Shown here in pieces: positions 39,886-52,129 of a stretch of DNA of 64,000 nucleotides. Positions within the stretch are counted from its first letter, which is position 1; every line of letters starts with the position of its first letter. The stretch is from NCBI RefSeq assembly GCF_027172205.1, contig NC_070614.1, positions 52,392,001-52,456,000 of the forward strand, given 5' to 3'. A model generated the notes under the pieces. It did not search any database. It was not told where the DNA came from and saw only the letters and a program-made list of their open reading frames with translations. The translations under genes were made by a program, and so were the position numbers. The stretch comes from Podarcis raffonei (taxonomy: Eukaryota > Chordata > Lepidosauria > Squamata > Lacertidae).

Positions 39886-40391
39886 TTTTATATTTATTTT
39901 GATTGGGAATCATTTCACTAGATGAGGCAGTGGAAGGGGCTTACGGTTAGCTGTTGGGGGAGAATTAGATGATTCCCCACCCTCAGGCAAGGGCTGGCCC
40001 CAGTTAGGGCTTGATGAAGGAAGGGAGTGGTGCCTGAGTGGGTTGAGAAACTGCACCAGGTTAGCAGAAAGGATTGACTTACAGCTGGAGTGGGGTTGAA
40101 GGTCTGGTTTGGAGGATCAGTGCTGGGGCAGGAAGATGGCAGTTGGGGATCTCATAGACATGCTGTCTGGTGTTCCTGGCAGGCTGGTTCCTTGGGGAGT
40201 GAGCTTTGGAGTGGTTGGTGTATATGGCTACCCTTTGGGTACACACATGAAAGAGTAGCTGGCGGTGTCTTCACCCCCTTGCCCTCAGTTTAGGGCTCCG
40301 AACTGAGGAGAGTAGCCCTGCAGGAACTGACAAAGGGGTAGAGAAACCCCCTGACACTGAAGTTTGGGCCTTTAAGTATGTAACCTGGGAT

Positions 40392-40470
40392 ATATATATA
40401 AATTTATCAGATTTCTATACCACCCTTCACCTGAGGATCACAGGGCAGTTTACAGTATAAAAGCACAAAA
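40392..40470 (-). repeat. LINE/SINE 3' tail
   Basis: TTCTATACCACCCTTCACCT and GAGGATCACAGGGCAG, the same tail as at 25800. Confidence 0.5.
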
Positions 40471-43400
40471 ATACATGCCATAGTAACAGAAACACCCCAC
40501 CGTTCAAAAGGCCATGGAGAAAGTTAGCGTAGGTTGAGGAAGGAGCTGTTGCGATGAATCCCCCCTCTCCTTGTAGGTGGGGAGAGGGTGAAGAGTGGTG
40601 GCATAGCTCCATAGTGGTTATAAATATATTACTGAATGCATGAGAGTATAGCTAATGTATTTTAGAGCTCCTGAATCCCATGAACCATTCCTCCATCTTT
40701 GCAGTTTTGTTGGAGAAAGTAGGCAAACTCATTTATGGTTAAGAAGTTGGGAGGGGGAAGATCCTTCTCTCCTGGCTGGGAGGGATGGAGCTCGGTTGGT
40801 CTCCCCAGCTGGTTTCGGCATGGCTTGAAGACTTTCAAGTAGCAGGCCAAGCTGCCTGGAAAGCAGAGGAGGCAGTGAGATGAGTCCAGGGTTGCAACTT
40901 CCAAACTTGTTCCCATGCAAGGAGAGGCAGAAAGGTGATACGAAGCTGCATGTTCCTTTACAATACCAGCCATACTGGTGGTATCTCCTGCTTCGCTGGT
41001 GTAGGGGCTGGGATCCCATTCACCATAGCACCTCGTTTCCCCCCTGGGCACTGCTTCTGATCCCCCTTCAGGATGGCAGAGGTGAGAGCAGTGGCTGGGC
41101 TTCCATTGACTTAACGGGGACCCTGGGCTGGGTGTGAATGTCTGTGACTGAAAGAGGCCTTTCCTGCAGCAGCTGTGTTGCCGCTGAATCTGTGCTAGGT
41201 GACTGGGAACCGTATGGCAAGAATTGCTAGGAATTTGGCCCTTACATGAGAAATGCAGTAACTGAATCTCCCATATTTTGCTGGAGGTGCTTCCCCATGG
41301 AATCTTAAGGTAGCTCTGAAATGGGGGAGGGAGGGGGTGCAGAGGCATTGCCCGTAAATGTAAAGGGCATTTCTTCCATCCAAATGCTGTGGTAATCCTT
41401 CCCCCCCCCTTTTCCCCTTTCCTTGGCCACGTGTGGCGCTCTCTGCAGTGGCAGCTTAGCTGAATCATGCTTGGTGTTGGCAGGAAGAGAGGGAGTCTCC
41501 CTCCAAACATGTGGCACGGAGGGCCTCTCTGCCTGATCACTTGGGCTAAAACTTCCTGCCTTTCTCTGCAGCTCCCTCCCTCTTTCCCACTGCTCCTCAC
41601 GGCGGCGGCGGCAGACAAAAATCGGAAGCACGTGGTGACCTCGCAGGCGCACCCCGTTGCCGTCTGCAAAGGGACATGTCATGCCGCTTAAGCTGTTGCA
41701 GTTAACAGTTGTCCTAATCAATTATCGGAGCGTAGCGCGGGTCAGAAGCGGTTTTTGGATGAGGAGGAGGTGGGGTGGCGGCAGCAGCGGCTGGAACTAA
41801 AACGAGCTCAGCAGATCTCTGGAGAGGGTAAATGAACCGACATGCTCCTCCCGGCCTGGGAGGGAGTGCCAGGCGGCCATGTAGTAGCTGAGCGGAGCAG
41901 CTGTGGCTGCAGCCGCCACCGCCTCTGCTCCGCTTTGTCTTAACGCTAGGGCGAGCCTGCAGCACCTCCTCAGGAATCCAATCTCGTTTTTCCAGCTCTG
42001 ATGTAAGATGGGGAGGGTTCCAGACGACTTGGGAGCCATGTGCCGGCACGAAATGAGGCGAGGCCCGGCCTTTGTCAGGGATCTCGTGGCCCGCTGAGAG
42101 GCATCCCCAGAGTGCGAGTTGGTAATTTGGGGAGACTTGGGGGGGGGAGTGTGTGCGTGCCTCAGTCCTTTCCATAGTTGCTGAGGGGTCCTTCTTAGCA
42201 GGGATTGCGATGTTACTGTGCGTTGCTGAGCTCTACCTGGAGTATCTACTCAGGACCTTTTAAACCTGGCGGGTGGGCACCTGCATGCTGAAGCCATTGC
42301 TGTGAGTTTTATTTGTTTTTAAATAGAAGGCAAAACTCCGGAATAGACTTACTGCTCAACACAGTCCTTGGGGCTTAAGGGTCTCACTTGCAAGTCCCAA
42401 CAAGTGAAGCTTTTTCATTATACTGAGAACACAAATAGTCTTTTTCTCAAATAAAGCATTCTCTTCCCCTTTCCCCACCCCAGCCCTAAATTACTTTGCA
42501 TCCCAAGATCTTAAACCCTTGATTTTGTAATGACTTGCGTTAGGGAAAAGCTAGCAGAACACCTTCAGACTCTAAATACTTACTTCTGGCGCTTTTGATT
42601 TTTTTTTTTTAAGCTATGCTAAATTTCCATAAAAATGCACTAAACAACTAGCCCAGGTAAGTTTCAAAGTGGCGCTGGGGAGGATGAACAGGCAGCTTTG
42701 GTTGTTCTCTAAGGCAGGTGCCTTTCTCGCTTTCCCTCATCTCTGCCTTTGGCTCAGCATTAGTTTAGGGGGCAGCACATCTTCCAGAGGGTGATGCTCA
42801 TAATCTGGTGTAGTTTTACTGTCAAGGCACAGAAGCTGGTCACTTCCATCGCTCTCTCTCTCTCTCTCCCTCCGCTGAACCTTTGCCAAAATAACTTGTG
42901 GCTGCCCAGGCCAAAAGGTATGTGTGCCGGGCAGTTTTGGAATTTGCTTGGGAGTGGGGCCCCTGCCCCGGACATCACACCAGCTTATTTCAGCAGTTGC
43001 ACATTCCACATGCTTGAATTAATGGGCGACCTCCGTGCAGTTGGGACGCCAAGTTGTGCAGAACTCTTAAAACACAACCAGCAGCTCAGGCGTCAAGGGT
43101 TCCTTTACAGAAGGCAATGTGGAAAGAGAAATTGGTGAACGAAGCTGGTGTGATCTGGGGGGGGGCCAAAAGCGTGGCCCTGCTCCCACACGAACCCCCA
43201 AATGCACTACACATGAGCAGCACAGAAACAGGGCTATTGCGAGGCAGCAAAGCCCTTGCCACAGGTGAGAATTGACTTGGTTGCGCGCAGCGCTGGAAAA
43301 ATGTCAAATTCCCATGAGCAGGCATTAGATTCTTAGGTGCCCGCCTTGCACAACGCTGGAAACTCTGGATTAGTTCCGCCACTGCTGCCATGGCAGCTTC

Positions 43401-43689
43401 CTCTTGGCACGCAGAGATTGCAAGCAGAGCTCTGGACTTCCTGGAGTGCAAACTGCCCCCTTTGCAGAGCCAGACAGCTGGATTTTTGGACTCCCTTTAT
43501 CCTGTCGGCCGTACTGCCTTGGTTCTCATGCTGAGGCGTGTGTTTGTCTGCCTAAGACTGCAGGCATGCAAGTGCTTCCTCGCCCCCGCCCCCCCACATA
43601 AGCTGGCGGTGACTTAAGCGTGGAGCCTTATGGCCATGCTTATAACTAGAGAGCAGCTATCAACCTGTACTTCTCTTGCCCAGAGCGTT

Positions 43690-43890
43690 GTTAACTGAGA
43701 ACTGGCTCACCTAATGAAACGACTTGGCCGGCGTGATATTGACAAGCTAAAGTGTTTTACATGGCAAGTGGTTACCCTGTGGAATTCATTGCCACTGGAT
43801 ATTTTGTCGACTCAAAAAACTGTTCAGAGTTTTTGCCATGAAAGATTTTTATTTTGGGGGGCGTTAGGGGCTTTGTGTATAAGCCTTGGT
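43690..43890 (+). repeat. Probable LINE fragment
   Basis: VVTLWNSLPLDILSTQKTVQ resembles the W-N-x-L-P segment near LINE ORF2 C-termini. Confidence 0.4.
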
Positions 43891-44810
43891 AGCTGAATGT
43901 GACCTGAGTGCTTCTTCCGTGACACTTCAGAGGCAGTGGCCGTGTATTTCCTCTCCACAGCCAGAACCTGATTAAAAGGAAGGTGGGGTTCTTGGGATGC
44001 GATATTCTTTGATGTAGGCTAACTTCAGGAACTGTTTCTTCTGAAAAGAACCTAGAAATCTGCCAATTAGAGCTGGGTGCAAAAGAAAAAATCTTTAAAA
44101 AAGAGTTAGAATTCTGAACCCAGGAATTTGTTTGAAGTCTTGGAACTGAACTGAGCTCACAGCCCTGCCACACAAAAATCCATTCCTGGTTGTCGTGAGC
44201 TTTCAGAAATTTTAATTCAGGGATGCGAGTCACTTTGTTAACATAGCTAAGCAACCAGAAATCCTTGACCCTATACTTAAGTTTTAGACATTTTCCAGCA
44301 AGGGCATCAGAAGAGCCTGCAGTTGGAATAAGGCCCAGGAATTCTTTTCTTGCAGTGACCAGCTAGATTCCCCAGTGAGAAGTCCGCAAGCAAGACTAGA
44401 GCGCAAGGCAGTGACATTCTCTTCCCTGCATATCCAGCAACTGGTATTGAGAAACTTTGCTGCTTCCTAACTTTGGAGGCAGAGCCAAGCCATCAGGGTC
44501 AGTAGCCATTGTTGCCTCATCCTCCAGGAATCGATCTGTACCTACTTTTTATGGATCCCTGCTGTGAGCACCGTTCAAATTCTATACATGCACAGGGTGA
44601 TCACGGGAACTGCGCCTACCTCATCCATGCCTGCGAGGTTAGCCAGACATTGCCCCACCCTGACTCACTCCGGCCTAAAGATGAGAAGTCGTCCTGGGCC
44701 TTTTTATTTTGCAAGATGATGGCGATGAGTTTGCCTAACCTTTCTTCCTTGTCTTTCTCTCCTCCCCCCTCCCCAATGCCCCCAGCAGTTTCCATAACAT
44801 CTGTTCCACC

Positions 44811-44975
44811 ATGGCTGATGACCTAGACTTCGAGACCGGCGATGCCGGGGCCTCCGCGACCTTCCCCATGCAGTGCTCTGCTCTCCGCAAGAACGGCTTT
44901 GTGGTGCTCAAAGGGCGTCCCTGCAAGATTGTGGAGATGTCCACTTCCAAAACCGGCAAGCACGGTCATGCCAAA
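44811..44975 (+). CDS. EIF5A: EIF5A coding exon 1 (hypusine site)
   Basis: 165 bp, 55 codons from [11 protein letters not shown] to KHGHAK. The acceptor CCCAGCAG ends at 44788; donor GTGAGT at 44976. Confidence 0.98.
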
Positions 44976-47900
44976 GTGAGTGTGCCTTGTCGCCCACGGC
45001 GGCTGGTGGCTGGTTTGCCTTTGTGGTCCTCTTTTGGGACAGCTCTTGGTGTGAATTTGCATGCTTGGCTAGGGCTGCCATACTTGCAGAATTTCCCTGA
45101 CACAGCCAGAATTCATCCATCGAAAATGGTGTCTCAGTGGGATTTTCGAGAATTGACTAAAATGCGTGGGGAAACCCGGACGTATGTCAGCCCATGTATT
45201 GATTTTGTTCTGGTTTTAAATTTTAGTGTTGTTACCTTCCTTAGTGGGTGGTGCAAACTGCTATTCCGGAAATAATGCTTTTTATAAGGTAGGGGGCACT
45301 GGGGATGAGTTTTTGGCTCCAAGGGGGCAGTGACCTGAAAAAGTCACTGCCTTAGAAGATAGGGTACGCAGCGCAAAAAATGCCAGGAGGGCGCCAGGTC
45401 TGGAGAAGGTGCTGAGCTTAGACAGTAAGCCTGGAGCCAGACGGTTAGTTCTTTACTTCCTCTCCCTGTGTCTGTCTGTCTCTTTGTGTCCTGGCACAAT
45501 TTGAACCTCTTGTTGTTCTCTTCTCCAATGCATGCAGCCCTTCCTGGCTGAGATTATTGTCTACATTTATAAACAGCCTTTCTTCCAGTGAGTTTAAGGC
45601 AGTTTGCATTATGAAATGCTGAAAAGTAAGGCGCAAGATGGAATGAAAATGTTGTGTGAGGCTTCTTGGGTCTGCAAAGCATTGCTCTCTCCTCCGTCGC
45701 CTGCGCTGGTCACCTTTCAGCCACCTGACCTCTGAGGCATGCTGCCATTTAGCTTCTCTATCTCCTGAGATCGTTTTCCAGCCCTTAGCCTCAAGGAATG
45801 ACTTGCTTTGAAATGCATTGAGAGGCCTGCTTTTTTTTTGCCAAAAACGCAAGGCAGCATACATGTTTAATTTATTGAGCTCCGTTGGCAACAGTAGTTG
45901 TAGCCCCAGACATCTGGAGGGCACCGTGTTGAGGAAGCCTGGCTAAGTGGTGTACAAAAGTACCCAGAGTTTCTCAGTCTGTCTCCTGAGGCTGTGTTCT
46001 CCTCTCCTGTGAAGAGACCTGCTTTCTTTGCATGTCAGTGGCGTTGTTAAGTCACCTGCAGGCGATGCATTCTGGTGGCTTTTGGAGATGGTCTGGATGA
46101 TACCTGGATACTTTAGGTTGCAAGGTGTATTTCTTGGTGTCTGGGGCTAATCAGGTTCTTGGGGGCAACCTTTTGTGGGATAATCACTTTAGTACCTGTT
46201 TGAATCTCCCCCTGCCCCAGTCAGCGGTTCTCAACCTGTGGCTCCCCAGATGTTGTTGGGCTACAACTCCCATCATCCCTGAGCTCTGGCCTTGCTAGCT
46301 AGGGGTGATGGGAGTTGTAGTTCAACAAAATCTGGGGATCCACAGGTTGAGAAAGGCTGGCTTAGATGGACTAGAAATAGAAACCAAAAAAAAATATGGA
46401 GGGGGTGTTAAAGTAATGCTTTGAACTTTGTGGAAGTTCAGCCTCTGAATTAGAGAACCCGAAATGTTAAAGGTGAAAGGCCAGTGGAGAAGAGACTGCA
46501 AAACGTGGCTGTTGGTATTCCTGATTTATTTGTTTCTTAAAATAAAAAAGGTAAATCTTGAGTGTATAAATAACCCACACCATACTGCTACCCTAATGTG
46601 GAAACTGGAGAGAGGGAGAAAGAGAGAGAAGGAAGGGAGGAAAGGGAAAGAGCGGAAGGCGAGGCCTAGCTGTTGAGGGAGTTTGCAGCTTGACAAGGAG
46701 ACTGGTGTGCAAGGCACAGAAAGTCCAGGTCGAGCGGAGGCAGATACGGTGCCAGTGGGGTGCCAAGGGATCTGGTTGCAGTGGACCAAAGCATGCCCCC
46801 CAGTTCCAGACGGGGTGCGTTTGTATCTGTGTCTGCCAACCATAGAGAGGGACTGCATCGTTGAGAAGGGCGGCAGCCTCCCTTCCTGAGACAGAACAAG
46901 GTCCTTGCCTGTTTCCTCCGGCCTTCTCCTGCAGGAACACCTGGGTGCTGTGGTTTTTTTTAAAGTGTCCCATTAACATCCTGTCTTCCTCTCCACCCCC
47001 ACTGTAGGTGCACCTTGTTGGCATAGACATCTTCACCGGGAAAAAATATGAAGATATCTGCCCTTCCACCCACAACATGGATGTGCCCAACATTAAGAGA
47101 AATGACTTCCAGGTAGGTGGGTGGAGCTGGGTGGGGTTTCTCCCCCCCCCCACTTCAGGGAATCCTGAAAGTAGAGGGTTGGTGTGCACCCGCTATGGCC
47201 TGCCTGGCTTGCAAACTGGGTAGACTGCTAGCGGCGGCGGCTGTAGCAAGGATAGGCAAAGTGGCCCTGCCACACAGCAGCTGCGGTGGACAATGAAGGC
47301 AGGCTTCTTCTGCCCTTCCAGAGAAATATTTTTAGCTGTTTTGGACCCTCTCCCTCAGTTTTGAGCGTTCATATATGATTCTTGCTACTGCTGGATGTGC
47401 CCCAGGGACTGTTAGTTTTGTCTCTTGGCGTGGGATTATTCCCTGACAAATCTTCTGCTCTTACAAACTTGGGGTGGTTTCAAAAAGGTGGCAGGCCAAG
47501 GCAGCTGGAGGAACAGACACTCCTTCCTTTCCATGCCAAGGTGAACAGGAACAGGTTATTATTGTCTGTTAAAATCAATAGTTTATTTTCCACTATGGCA
47601 ACTCAAAGCAGCTTTTAAAAACTGCTTGCATTAAAACCTGGGGGGAGAGTGAAATTCACTAAAATATCTCAAATACTCTAAAAGGCCATATGGGCAGTTA
47701 AAGAGGAATTCTTTTGCCTGGTGCCTGAAGGTACACAATGATGGCTCCAGGTCAGCCTCCCTGGGGAGAGCGTTCTGCAAGCAGGGAGCCACCACTGAAA
47801 AGGCCCCGTCCTTCTGTTGCCAAAATGCTACTTCAGTGAGTTTTTTATCAGGAAGGGTGGCCCGATAGCTCGGCGCTGACTGTTCTGCCCTCCTTCCTTC

Positions 47901-49503
47901 CTTTCCTCCAGCTTATTGGGATCCAGGATGGGTACCTCTCCCTGCTCCAGGACAGCGGGGAAGTCCGGGAGGATTTACGCCTTCCCGAGGGAGACCTGGG
48001 CAAGGAGATTGAACAGAAATATGACTGTGGCGAAGAAATCCTGGTAAGAGAACACGTTGGGGGCCGGAGGGGAAGAGGTCTGCTGCTGCTGCCGGCCTCC
48101 CTCCCTTGGCCCAAGTGATTTGGGGGAGGGGGTTATTTAACAGCATGGTGATGACTTGAAAAGCAATATATGAAAAGCAAAAATACCAAATTCCAATCCT
48201 AGCCAGAGGCAGAAATGATTCCATAAGCCTTAAAATTATGGAAGCACCATGTTTTCCCGTCCTGTGTAACATAAGCAACAGTGGGAACAAATTTAGCTTT
48301 GTTAGGGAGGGAGTTGCAAAGCTGAGCTGCCCAGGACCATAGACGGCCTTGCCTGGGGTTCCCAGCCACCAAATGGGAAGATTTTCTTGCGGGTGGAGTG
48401 GAGAAGGAGAGAGAGCATGCCTGGTGTTGATCTGAGTGTGCGTAAGGCCAAATATCCCACCGCTGCTGTGGCTTTGAGGATGTTGGAGATGGGATAAGGA
48501 AGGGGGAGGGGAAATGGCACTGGTCCTCACCTGCACAGTGGGGTGTTGGACAGCAGACAGAGCAGGTTGCTTGTGCTGCTTCAGGCGGCAGGACTTGGCG
48601 TCACTCTGCAGCTCAGAGCACCTGCTTCCCTTGCAGAAGGTCCCAGCGGCATCTTCAGGTGGGGAAAGACCTTTCCTGTATACCTGAAGGAGCGTCTCCA
48701 CCCCCATCGTTCATTCCGGACACTGAGGTCCAGCTCCGAGGGCCTTCTGGCGGTTCCCTCCCTGCGAGAAGTGAGGTTTCGGGAACCAGGCACAGGGCCT
48801 TCTCGGTGGTGGCGCCCGCCCTGTGGAATGCCCTCCAGATGTGAAGGAAATAAGCAGCTATCCTATTTTTAAAAGAGATCTGAAGGCAGCCCTGTTTAGG
48901 GAAGTTTTTTAATATTTAATGCTGTATTGTTTTTAACACTCAATTGGGAACCGCCCAGAGTGGCTGGGGTATAAATAATAAATTATTACTATTATTATAT
49001 ATTTCTCTGCCTGAAACCCCGGAGAACGGTTGCTGCCAGTTAGAACAGGTCCCCTGAGCTAGGCAGGCTGGTGTGACTCAGTAGAAAACCGCTTCTTACG
49101 TACGATACTGGTGGCCTTGGCGAGCTCTCCTTCGCCTGGAGGTCCTCAAGCAGAACCCGGATGCCCATTGTGAATCATGCTTGGTCTGGGGCTAGCAGGA
49201 CCTCACGACGGCTGGGCTCTGCTTCCACAGTCGGGAGGTAGCGATGCTTCTGAACGTCAGAACTGCAGGAGAGAGGGCTGTTCTCGCACCCGGATCCCGC
49301 TTGTGGGTTTCCCACAATGATCATCTGGGTGGCCACTGTGAGAACAGGGTGCTGGACTAGAGGGGGCCATTGGCCTTGACCCAGCAAGAGCCCTCCTTCC
49401 CTTCCAGTTCTTGATTCTTGCTTGCTTCCTCCCTCCTCAGATCACCGTACTGTCTGCAATGACCGAGGAAGCTGCAGTTGCTATCAAGGCCATGGCTAAA
49501 TAA
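44811..49503 (+). CDS. EIF5A: EIF5A, translation factor eIF5A (complete, 4 coding exons)
   Basis: Hypusinated factor that sits at the ribosomal E site, relieves stalling (for example at polyproline) and helps termination. Exons 44811-44975, 47008-47112, 47912-48043 and 49441-49503 join in phase 0 to 154 residues. As far as I can recall the human EIF5A1 sequence, every residue is the same. Residues 1-83 are the SH3-like domain with the hypusine loop [12 protein letters not shown] (Lys50 is the modified residue); the rest is the OB-fold domain ending [14 protein letters not shown]. The ATG has a good context (CCACCATGG). The gene has a CpG-island promoter without TATA and a separate 3'UTR exon; the stop is 11 nt before that junction, so nonsense-mediated decay is not expected. 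Introns are full of repeats while the protein does not vary. Neighbours YBX2 (minus) and GPS2 (minus) are as in mammals. Confidence 0.98.
45190..45360. repeat. hAT element right-end fragment
   Basis: TTTTAGTGTTGTTACCTTCC, GGAAATAATGCTTTTTATAA and GGCTCCAAGGGGGCAGTGAC match the right part of the element ending at 29639. Confidence 0.6.
46222..46359. mobile_element. hAT-type MITE (CTACAACTCCCATCATCC arms)
   Basis: CAGCGGTTCTCAACCTGTGG to CCACAGGTTGAGAAAGGCTG, inner arms GGCTACAACTCCCATCATCC and GATGGGAGTTGTAG. EIF5A intron. Confidence 0.8.
47008..47112 (+). CDS. EIF5A: EIF5A coding exon 2
   Basis: 105 bp; [20 protein letters not shown] to NIKRNDFQ. Acceptor ACTGTAG, donor GTAGGT. Confidence 0.98.
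47690..47830. repeat. LINE-derived fragment
   Basis: CCCTGGGGAGAGCGTTCTGC and GGGAGCCACCACTGAAAAGG, wording common to LINE 3' ORF ends in reverse. Confidence 0.5.
47912..48043 (+). CDS. EIF5A: EIF5A coding exon 3
   Basis: 132 bp; [20 protein letters not shown] to KYDCGEEIL. Acceptor TCCTCCAG, donor GTAAGA. Confidence 0.98.
48650..49005 (+). mobile_element. L2 LINE 3' end
   Basis: [31 protein letters not shown] and the tail GGGGTATAAATAATAAATT. EIF5A intron. Confidence 0.85.
49441..49503 (+). CDS. EIF5A: EIF5A coding exon 4 with stop
   Basis: [20 protein letters not shown] then TAA. The exon continues to 49514, with donor GTGAGT. Confidence 0.98.
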   Translation: MTVLSAMTEEAAVAIKAMAK

Positions 49504-49645
49504 AGGAACCACAGGTGAGTGCAGACCCAGGCCGGAAGGATGCGGCCCTGCTCGCTCGAGATGGAAGGGAAACGTGCAAGGCTTTTGCGAGAGATGGTAG
49601 AGGAGTCCTCTCTTGCCTTCCTGCCCCTTCTCCAACCAGTGTGAG

Positions 49646-49884
49646 AGCCAGTGTGGTGTAGTGGTTAAGAGCGGAAGTCTCGTAATCTGGGGAACCGGGT
49701 TCGCGTCCCCGCTCCTCCACATGCAGCTGCTGGGTGACCTTGGGCCAGTCACACTTCTCTGAAGTCTCTCAGCCCCACTCACCTCGCAGAGTGTTTGTTG
49801 TGGGGGAGGAAGGGAAAGGAGAATGTTAGCCGCTTTGAGACTCCTTAGGGTAGTGATAAAGCGGGATATCAAATCCAAACCACT
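49646..49884 (+). mobile_element. tRNA-derived SINE in the EIF5A 3'UTR intron
   Basis: GAGCCAGTGTGGTGTAGTGG, GGTTAAGAGC (box A), CGGGTTCGCGTCCCCG (box B), then the tail GATAAAGCGGGATATCAAAT. A nearly identical copy lies at 51640. Confidence 0.88.
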
Positions 49885-49920
49885 GTCACTAACTTCTCTT
49901 CTTTCTCTCCCACCTTGCAG

Positions 49921-51295
49921 GGCAGCAGTTTCAACTTGTTATGAACCAGAGAGGATCGCAACCCGCAGACTGTCAGATTTGGCTCCAAACCACCCAAATC
50001 TCTCTCTCTTTTTTTTCTTCCCCCCCTCCTCTAAAAAGCAAAAAAAGGACAAAAAAGCAAAACCCTCCCACACCCACTCACTCCCTTTTGAATTAAAACA
50101 AAAGAAAAGAAACTTTTTTGTGGTCTTTTTAAAAGCAGAAAAGCTGGACGCTTAATTGTATTCCTTTTGTTATGATTTCACTTGTTTTGGTCCCCCCCTC
50201 GCCCCGGTCCTCCCAGTCCCCCTCCCCTCTCTCGGGTGCTAGTAACACTACAGTTGTTTTCTGGCAAGAGAAGTTGAGAATTTGCACTTAAGAAAAGGAA
50301 GAAAAAAAAGAATAATATTTAAACGGCTAGAAGGAGGGGGGGAAATTGCAGGAGACTCTTGTTGATTTTTTCTCTCTCTCTCTCTCTCTCAAGTTTTAAT
50401 GCTTTCTGTTAAGATTGGTGGCGGCGCTGAGGAGGGAGCTGCCTCCCCCCCCCCCCAGAACAACAAACTGAGCAAAAATTATAAAAAATTTACCATTGCG
50501 AATTGTGAAGAGTCGCACTCTTAACCCTGTCAAATGTGTTTGTTCTCGTGAGCGTTTTCTGTTGAGGGGAGGGGACGCCCCCCCCTCCGCATAGTGGTGG
50601 TTGCGGCAATTCGGTAAATTCTTTTGGGACGGCATCCTTGTGCTTTGGAGGTTAACCCATTAAATGTGGTTTTTTTGTGGGGGCGGCGGCGGCGGGATCA
50701 CTGCTCTAGTTGCTGAGCTTGCTTAAAACTCCCTTCTTTAACCCCTTCCCTTCTAGAGCACAGAAGCCCCCCCCCCCCAGATCTGGAAGTGGGGGGCAGG
50801 CGGTGTTCCTGCCAAAGGCATGGAACTCTGCCCTCCCCCCGAAATGGGAGGAGAAACCCGCTCGCGGCTGCCTGGCGAATGACACACTTCTCTCTTTTTT
50901 TTGCCCCTCGCCCTCATCCCACCTGGGCTCTGATCCCTGTCAATCATGTTCAAGGACACCCCCCCCCTTTCCCTGGCAACCAGTGCTGTCGCTGCCTCCC
51001 TTCTGTCCTTGGAGCTAGCTAGAAAGTCTCTAGCACGCCCCCCCTTTCCGCCTCAAGCCCTTTTCCCCAGGCTGGGTAACTGCGCATCCCCCACCTACGA
51101 GCTGTTCAGGGTAAGGGGGTCTTCTGGGGTAGGTAACAAACTAGCCCCCACCCCACCCGCTGCCCATTTCCTTGGTTCATATTTACTCCCTTCTGCTGTT
51201 CACAGGTCAGCGCTGTGGCCTCCTCCTCCCTCTCCCCCTGTTAATCCAACACATTTGTTAATCAACCTCAATAAAAAAAACAAGTTTAATATGAA
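49921..51295 (+). other. EIF5A: EIF5A 3'UTR exon
   Basis: Acceptor CACCTTGCAG ends at 49920. About 1.4 kb with C-runs, a (TC)n tract near 50370 and G-runs, ending after AATAAA at 51270. Confidence 0.85.
51270..51275 (+). terminator. EIF5A: EIF5A poly(A) signal
   Basis: AATAAA followed by an A-rich run and, 35-50 nt on, GT-rich sequence (TGTGTGTGT). Confidence 0.85.
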
Positions 51296-51386
51296 AAACC
51301 CTTTTCTGGCTCTGTGTGTGTGTAATTTGTAAGGGACCGGGGCGGGGGTTACGTTACCGGCAAGTTCATTAAAACTGCTGCATTAT

Positions 51387-51470
51387 CATAGAATTGTATA
51401 GTGGGAAGGGACCCCGAAGGTCATCCAGTCCAAACCCCTAAAATGCAATGTACCACCATTTGCAACTGGG
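51387..51470 (-). repeat. CR1 3' fragment
   Basis: ATCATAGAATTGTATAGTGG and GGTCATCCAGTCCAAACC. Confidence 0.7.
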
Positions 51471-51639
51471 TGGCAGCCTCTTCCTGGGGCCGGTAGCTGA
51501 TCAACATTCTCCAGAGAGGAAGCTCATGGAAGTTTAAGACTATGCACTCACTGCAGGGACACGTGCTAGACGAGGCAAAGAGGGGGGGAGTGTAAAAAAA
51601 AATTAAATTAAATTTCAGTTCTTTGTGTGTGTTTTTTTG

Positions 51640-51880
51640 AGAGCCAGTGTGGTGTAGTGGTTAAGAGCAGTAGACTCGTAATCTGGTGAACCGGGTTCGC
51701 GTCTCTGCTCCTCCACATGCAGCTGCTGGGTGACCTTGGGCTAGTCACACTTCTCTGAAGTCTCTCAGCCCCACTCACCTCACAAAGTGTTTGTTGCGGG
51801 GGAGGAAGGGAAAGGAGAATGTTAGCCGCTTTGAGACTCCTTCGGGTAGTGATAAAGCGGGATATCTAATCCAAACTCTT
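51640..51880 (+). mobile_element. tRNA-derived SINE
   Basis: Same family as 49646: GAGCCAGTGTGGTGTAGTGG to GCGGGATATCTAATCCAAAC. Confidence 0.88.
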
Positions 51881-51903
51881 CTTCTTTTCTTTTTTACAAT
51901 TTA

Positions 51904-52128
51904 CAGTCATACCTCATGTTACGTTCTTTCAGGTTACGTCCTGCGGCAACTCGGAAGTATCGGAAAGGGTTACTTCCGGGTTTCACCGCATGCGCAGAAG
52001 CGCAAAATGACGTCACACGCATGCACAGAAGTGGCAAATCGCAACCTGCAGGTGCGCAGACACACCGCTGCAGGTTGCGTTCTTTTCATGTTCTTTTCAG
52101 GTTGCAAACGCAACCAGAGGTACCACTG
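51904..52128. mobile_element. pogo/Tigger-type MITE
   Basis: CAGTCATACCTCATG to AGAGGTACCACTG with TA flanks. Confidence 0.82.
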
Positions 52129-52129
52129 T

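Larger units (their letters stand above)
38960..44785. other. EIF5A: EIF5A intron 1
   Basis: Mostly unassigned sequence. Recognised: L2 tail (39146-39232), Penelope-like terminal piece (39825-39885), LINE/SINE tail (40392-40470), LINE fragment (43690-43890). A GC-rich stretch at 41.56-42.05 kb may be regulatory. The 335-codon open frame at 41669-40662 (minus) starts at TTG and shows no domain. Confidence 0.6.

Noticed and set aside
40662-41669. Longest open frame of the window (335 codons, minus strand) in EIF5A intron 1
   Set aside because: It starts at TTG, not ATG, has no recognisable domain, no splice or poly(A) context, and a composition typical of chance in CpG-depleted intron.
49646-49720. 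Functional tRNA gene
   Set aside because: Box A and B are present but no acceptor stem; it is followed by a SINE body, and a sister copy lies at 51640.
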